A DNA stretch of 64,000 nt from Saprospiraceae bacterium (GTDB lineage: Bacteria > Bacteroidota > Bacteroidia > Chitinophagales > Saprospiraceae): positions 1 through 64,000 of the forward strand of contig JAGQWX010000019.1 of the NCBI GenBank assembly GCA_020436935.1, written 5' to 3'. Each line of letters begins with the position of its first letter. Position 1 is the stretch's first letter. Positions 19,701 through 28,702 of this stretch are shown piece by piece. Made by a program: the position numbers and the translations under genes. The notes below the pieces were generated by a model. The model was not told where the DNA came from. It saw only the letters and a program-made list of their open reading frames with translations, and searched no databases.

Positions 19701-19927
19701 CATATAACTTGACATTCCCTGCCAGCAAATTTGGTTTGAGTAAGCTGAAAGTGTATGTACAAGGTCAAAACCTGTTTACAATCACTGGCTATAGTGGTCT
19801 TGACCCTGCATTGTCAAATGCTAACATCGGACCTGGCAATGCTTTGAATGACATCTGGACAGGATTTGATATTGGACAAGTACCTTCATCAAAAATCTTT
19901 TCTTTCGGAGTTATTGCTGATTTTTAA
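16715..19927 (+). CDS. SusC/RagA-family TonB-dependent outer-membrane transporter
   Basis: A 1070-residue SusC-type importer. In order: signal peptide (to about AAAVAQ, residue 33), a carboxypeptidase-regulatory-like barrel-lid domain ([39 protein letters not shown]), a TonB box region ([11 protein letters not shown]), the plug ([20 protein letters not shown] ... [36 protein letters not shown]) and a 22-strand-type barrel ending in FSFGVIADF. It imports ligands captured by SusD using TonB energy. The substrate is unknown, and nearby lipoproteins and a GH1 enzyme suggest a glycan or glycoconjugate. Codon choice looks unusually uniform (AAC, GGT, TTG, AGA), suggesting high expression. Confidence 0.96.
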   Translation: [1070 protein letters not shown]

Positions 19928-19948
19928 TCTAATAAAGGAATAATTAAA

Positions 19949-21661
19949 ATGAATAAGATATTTAAATTTTTCATGGCATTTGGTGTAGCCGGCTTTCTTT
20001 TCTCTTCATGTAATGAAAGCTTTCTTGAAACTCCTGTGCAGGGAGCGGTTTCATCAGATGTATTGGCCGCCGACGAAAACGGCGTCGGTGCTTCGCTGAT
20101 TTCTGTTTACCACATGCTCAATGGGCATAATGGAGCTGGTAACCCATGGGGTGCTGCGCCATCTAACTATACCTTTAATTATGCATCTGACGACCAACAC
20201 AAAGGTTCAGAATTGTCAGATGGACCCGATGCACATCAGAATGCTTTATACAAATGGACACCGGGTCTTGGTCAATACAGGGAGAAATTTCTTGCTGTAT
20301 ACGAAGGCGTAAGAAGGGCTAACAACACCATCCAGCTGGCAAACAGGTACAAGGATGCTGGTGGAAATGCAGCATTTGTTGACAGGGTTACAGGAGAAGC
20401 ACTTTTCCTCAGAGCCTGGTATCATTTTGAAGGTTATAAAATTTGGGTGAATGTTCCATATTATACAGAAGAGGACACAGATTTCAGAAAGAAAAATGAC
20501 CAACCTGTATTACCGCTTATCATTGCAGATTTGGAAAGAGCAATTACTCTTTTGCCAGATACAAGATCTCAAGTTGGAAGAACTGACAAAGCAGTAGCAA
20601 GAGCTTTTTTGGGTAAAGCTAAGTTGTATGCTAAAGACTTTGCAGGAGCTAAAGCAGCATTTGATGCAGTTGTTGCAACTGGTAGATTCTCTTTGGCACC
20701 TTGTTATCAGAGTAACTTTGTTATTTCAACCCAAAATACTTCAGAATCTATTTTCGCTCATCAGGCTTCTGTAAACGATGGTGACGGTAACGGATCCAAC
20801 ACCAACTACTTGGAAAGATTGGGTGCTCCTCACAACGATTCTCATACAGGATGTTGCGGATTCAACCAACCTACTCAGGATTTGGTAAATTCATATCAGG
20901 TTGATGCAAACGGTCTTCCAGTTGCTAATTGGAATGCCAACAGAGTTGCAGTTAATAAATCCGCTACACTTGACCCAAGAGTTGACTTTGTTGCTGGTCG
21001 TACTGGAGTACCTTACCTTGACTGGGGTCCACACAAAGACTCATGGATCAGAGGTAACGGTTGGTCTGGTATGTACAGTGCTAAAAAGAACATGAAGCTG
21101 ACAACGGATGCTGCTGGTCCAGGATGGACTACCAACCAATTGCACGCCAAAAACGTGGAATTGATCAGATATGCTGATGTTCTTTTGATGTTGGCTGAGT
21201 GTGAAGTAGAAATTGGAAGTCTTGAAAGAGCAAGAGAATTGGTCAACATGGTTAGAAAGAGAGCAGGCAACTGTGCTCAGGGACCTGTTGGTGGACCACT
21301 AATTCTTGACAACATCAAAGATGACAGAATCACTTGGGCTAACTACGATGTTAAGGAATACCCAACTGCATGGACTGACAAAAACATTGCAAGAGAGGCT
21401 GTTAGAAGAGAAAGAAGACTCGAGCTTGCTTTTGAGGGACACAGATTGTTTGACCTTAAGAGATGGGGTATTCTTGAGCCTACCATCAATGCCTACAGAG
21501 CTTACGAATCCAAACTTACTAATGTTGTAAACGGTGTAGAAGTAAGAATCGCTGTACTTGATGGTGCTGAAGCTCCAGCTCCTAAGCATTATGCATTCCC
21601 ATTGCCAGGTGCTGAGGTTGATATTTCAGGTGGAAACTTGAAACAGAATGAAGGTTACTAA
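19949..21661 (+). CDS. SusD/RagB-family surface nutrient-binding lipoprotein
   Basis: A 570-residue lipoprotein with lipobox FSSC (Cys24), partner lid of the SusC transporter. Family features are the helical TPR-like core (AVARAFLGKAKLYAKDFAGAKAAFDAVVATGRFSL), ELIRYADVLLMLAECEVEIG, AREAVRRERRLELAFEGHRLFDLKRWG and the C-terminal YAFPLPGAEVDISGGNLKQNEGY. The start lies 21 bases after the SusC stop, and a strong terminator follows its own stop, so susC-susD forms a two-gene operon. Confidence 0.96.
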   Translation: MNKIFKFFMAFGVAGFLFSSCNESFLETPVQGAVSSDVLAADENGVGASLISVYHMLNGHNGAGNPWGAAPSNYTFNYASDDQHKGSELSDGPDAHQNALYKWTPGLGQYREKFLAVYEGVRRANNTIQLANRYKDAGGNAAFVDRVTGEALFLRAWYHFEGYKIWVNVPYYTEEDTDFRKKNDQPVLPLIIADLERAITLLPDTRSQVGRTDKAVARAFLGKAKLYAKDFAGAKAAFDAVVATGRFSLAPCYQSNFVISTQNTSESIFAHQASVNDGDGNGSNTNYLERLGAPHNDSHTGCCGFNQPTQDLVNSYQVDANGLPVANWNANRVAVNKSATLDPRVDFVAGRTGVPYLDWGPHKDSWIRGNGWSGMYSAKKNMKLTTDAAGPGWTTNQLHAKNVELIRYADVLLMLAECEVEIGSLERARELVNMVRKRAGNCAQGPVGGPLILDNIKDDRITWANYDVKEYPTAWTDKNIAREAVRRERRLELAFEGHRLFDLKRWGILEPTINAYRAYESKLTNVVNGVEVRIAVLDGAEAPAPKHYAFPLPGAEVDISGGNLKQNEGY

Positions 21662-21684
21662 TCAATAACTTGATTGGTTATAAT

Positions 21685-21722
21685 AAAAGAGAGGGCTGTA
21701 TTTATACGGCCCTCTTTTTTTA
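21685..21722 (+). terminator. Terminator of the susC-susD operon
   Basis: A long stem (AAAGAGAGGGCTGTA paired with TACGGCCCTCTTT) closes on a TTTA loop and runs into seven or more T residues. It is the strongest intrinsic terminator in the window. Confidence 0.9.
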
Positions 21723-21793
21723 TGGGACCCTACGCATATCGTATTTAACGCGGGATTATGACATAAATCAGGGAATTTATCTGTTTTAACTCA

Positions 21794-21822
21794 TTGATTT
21801 TAAACCATAAAACTTAGTTTTG
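21794..21822 (+). promoter_or_regulatory. Promoter of the FG-GAP lipoprotein / GH1 unit
   Basis: TTG at 21794-21796, an 18-base spacer and TAGTTTTG at 21815-21822 fit the Bacteroidota -33/-7 consensus. The leader to the ATG at 21841 would be only about 12 bases. Confidence 0.6.
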
Positions 21823-21840
21823 CAGCGAATAAAAACAATC

Positions 21841-24800
21841 ATGTCCCAATCATTTATAGGAAAGTCTTGTCTGGTCATTTTCATTTTTACTGTCTTTATG
21901 CATTCTTGCAAAAACGACCAAAAAACTTCCTCTTCATCGACCTCATTTTTTGAGGAGAGAATGGGTGACCATACCGGAATCCATTTCAACAACAAGGTTG
22001 AAGACAGAGCAGACTTTAATATACTCACCTATAGGAATTTTTACAATGGGGGAGGTGTCGCTATTGGTGATATCAACAATGATGGTCTGGATGACATTTA
22101 TTTTGCCTCCAATCTTGAATCCAATAAATTATACCTCAATTCTGGTGACTTAAAATTTGAGGACATTACATCAAAAGCAGGAGTTGAAGGTACTGGTTTC
22201 TGGGCGACAGGTGTGGCGATGGTAGACATCAATGCAGATGGACTCCTCGATATTTATGTTTGCTATTCTGGCGAAGCAGCAGGTGGAAAAAGAAACAATG
22301 AACTTTTTATCAACAATGGAGACCTTACTTTTTCAGAAAAGGCAGTAGAGTTTGGTCTTGCAGATGATGGACTCACCACTCAGGCTTCTTTTTTTGATTA
22401 CGACAAAGATGGTGATCTGGATTGTTTTATTCTCAATAACAGCTACTCTGATCCCCAGAGAATACAGGAAGTTTCCAGAGACAGATTCAATTATGGCGCA
22501 ACGGGTGGTGACAGGCTTTACCGCAATGATGGAGGTAAATTCACGGATGTTACAAAAGAAGCAGGCATTTTTTCGGGAGACATTGATTTTGGACTTGGTG
22601 TTTCCACAGGAGACGTCAATAATGATGGATATCTCGACATTTATATTTCCAATGACTTTTGGGAAAGAGACTACCTGTACATCAATCAAAAGGATGGTAC
22701 ATTCAAAGAAGAATTGACAGAACGATTTGGCTATATTTCAGCGAATAGCATGGGGGCGGATATTGCAGACATCAACAATGATGGTTATCTCGACATTTTT
22801 TCGACCGATATGCTGCCAGCCTCCAATAAAAGACTGAAATCAGCTATCCACCTTGAAGAGTATTTTTTGGAGGATTTAAAAATGAAGAATACTTATTTCT
22901 TCCAATATGTGCAGAATGGTCTCCAAATCAACAATGGTGATGGAAGTTTTAAGGAGATGGCCAGATATGCAGGTGTAGATGCAACTGACTGGAGCTGGGG
23001 TAGTTTAATTGCCGACTTTGATAATGACGGGAACAAGGACATCTTTGTAAGTAACGGTATCTATCATGATATCACAGATATGGACTTTGTTGACTTTGTT
23101 GCTGATGAAAGCAGAGTCAGGCAAGTGGTTGAAGAAAGTGGCAAAAATGACTTTACTCCTTTTGCCAAAATGATTCCTCTGAACCAACAAATCAACTACC
23201 TCTTCATCAACCAGGGCGATTTGAAATTTAAGAACATGGCGGTTGAAATGGGTATCAAAACACCTACTTTCAGCAATGGGTCTGCCTATGCAGATCTCGA
23301 CAATGACGGTGATATGGACCTCGTGGTCAACAATGTCAACAGTGAAGCCATTATCTATGAAAATAAAACTGAAAATGATTATCTGAAAATAAAGCTCAAA
23401 GGTTCTGGTGCAAATACCTATGCCTTGGGAACAAGACTCAAATTGTATACCTCTAAAGGACAACAAATCATTGAGCACCTTCCATTTAGGGGATTTGAAT
23501 CATCTTCCGGCTATGACCTGATCTTTGGTCTGGGAAAAGGAACAGAGATTGACTCTCTGCTTGTAGAATGGTTTGATGGTAAAACTTCGGTACTTCCTGC
23601 AAATGAGCTCAAGAAAAATGAACTGAATCAAATTGACTATGCCACCGTGAGCTTCACCAATCCGGAAGTGCCAGTATCTCAAAATGTGATATTTGAGGAA
23701 ATTACGAGTGAAGTTTTCCCGGAGGCATTTTACCACAAAGAAAACCTCTATAACGATTTTGACCATGAAAGACTGGCACCACACATGCTTTCAAGCATGG
23801 GGCCAAAAATTCTGAAAGGAGATCTGAATGAAGACAATGAAGACGACATCATCATTCTCGGGGCTAAAGGTCAGAAAACAGAGGTTTATCTCAATATCAA
23901 TGGCAAGTTTGTCAAAAAAGAACAGGCATCATTTGAACTTGATAAAGTAAGCGATAAAGTAGCAGGAGCACTATTCGATATTGATCAGGACAATGATCTT
24001 GACCTGATGATAGCCATGGGTGGAAATGAATATCAGGGGGGTGAGATTTCATTCGTTTCAAGATTTTATCTCAATGATGGGACGGGTAAATTTGTACCGG
24101 ATATGTTGGGTCCCTATGTTGCCGGCAATATTGGCTGCGTGGCTCCGTGCGATTTTGACAATGATCACGACTACGACTTATTTATTGGTGCAAGATCTGT
24201 TCCAGGTGTTTACGGATCAACGCCCAGAAGTTGGTTTTTGAGAAATGATGGAGAGGGGTGGACGGATCTCACCGATCAAACCATAGGCACGCTGGGAATG
24301 GTTACCGACGCAACATGGGTAGATCTCAATGGAGATCAGCTGAAAGATCTGGTTGTGGTCGGTGAATGGATGCCCATCACTTATTTACTGAATGAAAAAG
24401 GCCAAAAACTAGGGCCCAAAAAATCGTTGACCAATTCCGAAGGATGGTGGAATGTCATAAGACAGGATGACCTTGATGGAGATGGAGATATAGACTTTGT
24501 CGTAGGAAACTGGGGTGAAAATTTCAGGCTGAAGGCAAGTGTTGAGAAGCCGCTCAAACTGTATGTCAATGATTTTGACAAGAATGGTAAAATAGAGTCC
24601 ATCCTTGAATGGTATGGCCCGGAAGATGACAGGCCATACCCATTTGCTTCTAAAATGGACCTTACTGCTCAATTGCCTTTTCTCAAGAAGAAAAATTTGA
24701 GGTACAGTGAATACGCTACCAAGCAGGTAAGTGACTTATTTGAAAAGGGCTTGCTTGACCAGTCTGAACAGCACATTTGTAAAACCTTTGCCAGCGGCAT

Positions 24801-25149
24801 CGTATGGAACGATGATAAAGTGTTGAACTTTGTGCCTTTGCCGGTGGAAGCCCAACTCTCTGCAGTATTCGCGATAGACACGAGGGACTATGATGGAGAC
24901 GGCATCAAAGATATTTTTCTAGGTGGTAATTTTTACCGGTTGAAGCCGGAGGTTGGAAGGATAGATGGATTCAACGGAGGCTATTTCAAAGGTGGCAAGG
25001 ATAAGTCTTTTACCTATGTAAATGCCTTGGAATCAGGCCTTAAAATCAGTGGTGAAGTTCGGGATGCCCAGTTTTTTGATGGCATGCTCTTTCTTGCAAG
25101 GAACAACAATTCGACCTTGGTTTTCAGACCAACGAATTTTAATAAATAG
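21841..25149 (+). CDS. FG-GAP/VCBS-repeat lipoprotein with UnbV domain (CRTAC1-like)
   Basis: A lipoprotein of about 1102 residues with lipobox MHSC (Cys just after the signal segment). Repeated calcium-binding-like FG-GAP/VCBS motifs of the DxNxDGxxD type recur, for example GDINNDGLDDIYFAS, VDINADGLLDIYVCY and ADLDNDGDMDLVVNN. They form one or more beta-propellers, with an ASPIC/UnbV domain in the middle (IFGLGKGTEIDSLLVEWFDG). Family members are cell-surface proteins of unknown biochemical role, often beside SusC/SusD. The frame extends to a TTG at 21820, but the ATG at 21841 gives the normal lipoprotein signal. It is clearly paralogous to the next gene. Confidence 0.88.
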   Translation: MSQSFIGKSCLVIFIFTVFMHSCKNDQKTSSSSTSFFEERMGDHTGIHFNNKVEDRADFNILTYRNFYNGGGVAIGDINNDGLDDIYFASNLESNKLYLNSGDLKFEDITSKAGVEGTGFWATGVAMVDINADGLLDIYVCYSGEAAGGKRNNELFINNGDLTFSEKAVEFGLADDGLTTQASFFDYDKDGDLDCFILNNSYSDPQRIQEVSRDRFNYGATGGDRLYRNDGGKFTDVTKEAGIFSGDIDFGLGVSTGDVNNDGYLDIYISNDFWERDYLYINQKDGTFKEELTERFGYISANSMGADIADINNDGYLDIFSTDMLPASNKRLKSAIHLEEYFLEDLKMKNTYFFQYVQNGLQINNGDGSFKEMARYAGVDATDWSWGSLIADFDNDGNKDIFVSNGIYHDITDMDFVDFVADESRVRQVVEESGKNDFTPFAKMIPLNQQINYLFINQGDLKFKNMAVEMGIKTPTFSNGSAYADLDNDGDMDLVVNNVNSEAIIYENKTENDYLKIKLKGSGANTYALGTRLKLYTSKGQQIIEHLPFRGFESSSGYDLIFGLGKGTEIDSLLVEWFDGKTSVLPANELKKNELNQIDYATVSFTNPEVPVSQNVIFEEITSEVFPEAFYHKENLYNDFDHERLAPHMLSSMGPKILKGDLNEDNEDDIIILGAKGQKTEVYLNINGKFVKKEQASFELDKVSDKVAGALFDIDQDNDLDLMIAMGGNEYQGGEISFVSRFYLNDGTGKFVPDMLGPYVAGNIGCVAPCDFDNDHDYDLFIGARSVPGVYGSTPRSWFLRNDGEGWTDLTDQTIGTLGMVTDATWVDLNGDQLKDLVVVGEWMPITYLLNEKGQKLGPKKSLTNSEGWWNVIRQDDLDGDGDIDFVVGNWGENFRLKASVEKPLKLYVNDFDKNGKIESILEWYGPEDDRPYPFASKMDLTAQLPFLKKKNLRYSEYATKQVSDLFEKGLLDQSEQHICKTFASGIVWNDDKVLNFVPLPVEAQLSAVFAIDTRDYDGDGIKDIFLGGNFYRLKPEVGRIDGFNGGYFKGGKDKSFTYVNALESGLKISGEVRDAQFFDGMLFLARNNNSTLVFRPTNFNK

Positions 25150-25169
25150 ATTTATAACAGAACACACAT

Positions 25170-28100
25170 ATGAATTTTAAAACAAAAGCTTTTTGTCTGT
25201 TTGCCGCAACCATATTGGTTTCGTGCTCAGATAAAAGCGAAAAAGTTGCTCAGCTATTTACTTTACTGCCCCAGGAAGAAACAGGGGTAGATTTTTCTAA
25301 TGTAATAACGGAGACAGATTCAATGAACATCATTGATTATGAATACATATACAATGGTGGAGGTGTTGCATTGGCAGACTTTAACAATGATGGTCTGGAG
25401 GAGATTGTTTTTACAGGTAATATGGTCCCGGCCAGAATTTATAAAAACCTCGGAAATCTAAAGTTTGAAGACATCACTGAGTCAAGTTTGCTGAATACCA
25501 ATGGCTTTTGGTGTACCGGTATAAATATTGCTGATGTCAATCAGGATGGATTGAAGGACATCTATATTACAACTTCCACCTATCAGGAACCTGATAGAAG
25601 AAAAAACTTTTTATTTATCAATGAATCAAATGGAGATGAAATAAAATTTTCGGAACAGGCAGATGAATATGCGGTAGCAGACACCAGTTACACTACAAAT
25701 TCTGTTTTCTTTGATTACGACAATGATGGTGACCTCGATTTATTCCTCATCAATAATAAGATGGATAAAAACGATTTCTCCAGGTACAAACGAGATAATG
25801 ACGACCCGAGTTCTCCCAAAATAGACAAGCTTCTCGCTTGTGAATGGATGGAAGGAGCAAGTCACCCGGTGTATAAAGATGTTTCAGAGCAGGCAGGAAT
25901 CACAAAACAAGGCTACAGTCTTGGTGTCAATATTGTGGACCTCAACAAAGATGGCTGGAAAGACATCTATATAACCAATGACTTTTTATCCAATGATGTG
26001 CTTTACATCAATAATGGAGATGGGACATTTACTGACCAGATCAAGGAATATTTCAATCATACCGCCTATTCTGCCATGGGTAATGATGTAGCTGACCTCA
26101 ACAATGACGGTTTACAGGATATCGTCGCTGTTGACATGCTTCCGGAGACCAACTACAGGAAGAAAACCATGATGGCCGCCAACAACTATACCAATTACAT
26201 CAATAACTCTTCATTCCAATACACCTTCCAATTTGTAAGAAATGTATTGCAGCTCAACAATGGCACTAGCCCTAAATCAGGCCATCCAAGGTTCAGTGAC
26301 ATCGCTATGATGGCGGGCATTGAAGCAACAGACTGGTCGTGGACTCCAATGATTGCTGACTTTGATGCAGACGGCTTCCGGGATTTGATCATCACCAATG
26401 GCTTTCCGAAAGATATAACAGATAAAGACTTCATGGACTATCAGTCTCAATACGCTGCCTTCATTGATAAGAAAGAAATCCTGGGCAAAATTCCAGTAGT
26501 TAAGCTAAAAAACTATGCCTACAGGAACAACGGAAATCTGGGATTTGAGGATGTTGGTGAAGCATGGGGCATAACCACACCCAGTTTTTCAAATGGCGCG
26601 GCCTATGGAGATCTCGATAACGATGGCGATCTTGATTATGTGGTCAACAACATAGACGATGCTGCCCATATTTACAGGAACAACAGCGCGAAAGGCGATA
26701 ATAACCATTATTTGCAAATAGAATTGATTGGCAAAAAACCAAATCTCGATGCAAAAGGTACCATAATCAATTACAAGTCTGAGCACATCAGCAGCTCATT
26801 GGATTTCAATACTTCAAGAGGGTATTTGTCATGCGTATCTCCAAAGATTTATATAGGTCTTGGTACTGATTCACTTGTGGATCTCGAAGTGATATGGCCG
26901 GATCATACAGTGACTACATTCAGTGATGTTAAGGCCAATCATGTACTCACCATTGACCAGACAAAATCAACAGTAAGTCCATATGTTTTCCAAAAGCTGG
27001 ATGTAGAGCCACTTTTAGTCAACAGCCCCAAAATTCCTGGAGATACCATTAGACAGCAGGACAATATTGATTTCAATTCTGATCCATTATTGTTCAAAAA
27101 AATGTCGAATCATGGTCCCGGGATTGCAGTGGCAGATGTAAATGGAGATGGACTTGACGATTATTATGTCGGTGGCCCGAGAGACTTCAATGGAAGGTTG
27201 TACATACAAACGGCTTCTGGGTTCTCCATGACGATAATGAGTGGTATAGATCCTGCTAAAGAAGAATTGGCTCCGGTTTTTACCGACGTAGACAATGACG
27301 GTGATCCGGACCTTTACATAGGATGTGGGTCAAATGAATACAATGCCAATGATCCTAAATTACAAGATGAACTGTGGATCAATGAGGGAGGAAAGTTTAC
27401 GAGAAAAGCCGAACTCAATGTCCCGAATATGCAAACTTCATGCGTAAGAGCTGCGGATTATGATGGGGATGGAGATATTGATTTTTTCATAGGAGGACGG
27501 TCCATTACCTATAAGTTTCCTCAGCCTGAAACATCATTTATTCTGTCCAATGAAAGCAGTGGTGGAAGTATAAAGTTCACCTTGATCGAAGCTCCATTCA
27601 AAGATCATAAAATGATGGTTGCAGATGCACTCTGGACAGACTTTGACAATGATGGTAAGATTGACCTGATGCTGGCAGGAGATTTTGGGGGCATTCATTT
27701 GTATAAAAATACTGGAAAAACTCTTGAATTTGTAGCCAACAATACATTGAATGAGCTTACCGGCTGGTGGAACAGCATCAATGGCGCTGATCTCGACAAT
27801 GACGGAGATGTGGATTACGTCCTCGGCAATTTTGGATTGAATTCTTTAGTGAAAGTGACTGATGACAAGCCCGTTAAAATTTACAGCAAAGACTTTGATG
27901 GCAATGGCTCCTATGATTTTATACCAACGGTATTTTTGAAGGGTGAAAATGGAAAATATCAGGAAGCACCCTATCATGTCAAAGGTGATTTGGTGAAAGA
28001 ACTCAATGGCTTCAAGAAACAATTCATTTATTACAGCAGCATAGCCAGAGCACCCATTGACAGCATCATTTCTGATGATTTCAGAAAAGGTGCATACATC

Positions 28101-28697
28101 GTTGAGGCCAAAAATTTAAACTCTTTGGTATTGATCAATGAAGGCAACGGGGCATTCAAAGTTGTCAATTTGCCAAAGATGGCACAAGTTGCTCCAGTTA
28201 TGGGAACTTGTATTGACGACTTTGACGGAGATGGTCAGCAAGACATTCTGGTGGTAGGAAATGATTATGGCGCCGAGATGACCATGGGGCGACTGGATGC
28301 TTCATATGGCACAATGCTCAAAGGCGATGGAAAAGGAGGTTTTATACCTGTGTCAATGAACGATTCCGGCCTTGATCTGAAGTGTGAACCAAGGAGCATT
28401 GCAAAACTATACCAGGGAGAGCGCTTGGTATATATGATAACCAACTACAATGGCCCTGTGCAGGGGATGGTTGGATCTACCCTGAAAAGCAACGTTAAAA
28501 CGACTTATTCAGATAAGCTTGTACGTTTTTTGGATGCATCCGGAAAGTTGCTGGCTGTTCGTGAGTGTTACCAGGGAAATGGCTATCTGAGTCAATCCTC
28601 TTTGCATTTACCGGTGCCAATGGGATGCAGTAAGGTCGAAATAGTGAAATACAATGGTGAAAAGCGTACTGAAGAAGTAGCACCAATCAGCATATAA
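25170..28697 (+). CDS. FG-GAP/VCBS-repeat lipoprotein with UnbV domain (second paralog)
   Basis: A 1175-residue lipoprotein with signal and lipobox LVSC. The architecture follows the preceding gene: repeated DFNNDGLEEI / DVNQDGLKDI / DYDNDGDLDL calcium-binding-like motifs, an ASPIC/UnbV segment (IYIGLGTDSLVDLEVIWPDHTVTTF) near residue 575, then a second propeller region. The two proteins are related across their length but well diverged, so the duplication is old. It starts 20 bases after its paralog and ends five bases before the GH1 gene, suggesting a common transcript. A role in capturing or presenting a polymer at the surface is inference. Confidence 0.88.
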   Translation: MNFKTKAFCLFAATILVSCSDKSEKVAQLFTLLPQEETGVDFSNVITETDSMNIIDYEYIYNGGGVALADFNNDGLEEIVFTGNMVPARIYKNLGNLKFEDITESSLLNTNGFWCTGINIADVNQDGLKDIYITTSTYQEPDRRKNFLFINESNGDEIKFSEQADEYAVADTSYTTNSVFFDYDNDGDLDLFLINNKMDKNDFSRYKRDNDDPSSPKIDKLLACEWMEGASHPVYKDVSEQAGITKQGYSLGVNIVDLNKDGWKDIYITNDFLSNDVLYINNGDGTFTDQIKEYFNHTAYSAMGNDVADLNNDGLQDIVAVDMLPETNYRKKTMMAANNYTNYINNSSFQYTFQFVRNVLQLNNGTSPKSGHPRFSDIAMMAGIEATDWSWTPMIADFDADGFRDLIITNGFPKDITDKDFMDYQSQYAAFIDKKEILGKIPVVKLKNYAYRNNGNLGFEDVGEAWGITTPSFSNGAAYGDLDNDGDLDYVVNNIDDAAHIYRNNSAKGDNNHYLQIELIGKKPNLDAKGTIINYKSEHISSSLDFNTSRGYLSCVSPKIYIGLGTDSLVDLEVIWPDHTVTTFSDVKANHVLTIDQTKSTVSPYVFQKLDVEPLLVNSPKIPGDTIRQQDNIDFNSDPLLFKKMSNHGPGIAVADVNGDGLDDYYVGGPRDFNGRLYIQTASGFSMTIMSGIDPAKEELAPVFTDVDNDGDPDLYIGCGSNEYNANDPKLQDELWINEGGKFTRKAELNVPNMQTSCVRAADYDGDGDIDFFIGGRSITYKFPQPETSFILSNESSGGSIKFTLIEAPFKDHKMMVADALWTDFDNDGKIDLMLAGDFGGIHLYKNTGKTLEFVANNTLNELTGWWNSINGADLDNDGDVDYVLGNFGLNSLVKVTDDKPVKIYSKDFDGNGSYDFIPTVFLKGENGKYQEAPYHVKGDLVKELNGFKKQFIYYSSIARAPIDSIISDDFRKGAYIVEAKNLNSLVLINEGNGAFKVVNLPKMAQVAPVMGTCIDDFDGDGQQDILVVGNDYGAEMTMGRLDASYGTMLKGDGKGGFIPVSMNDSGLDLKCEPRSIAKLYQGERLVYMITNYNGPVQGMVGSTLKSNVKTTYSDKLVRFLDASGKLLAVRECYQGNGYLSQSSLHLPVPMGCSKVEIVKYNGEKRTEEVAPISI

Positions 28698-28702
28698 ATT
28701 TT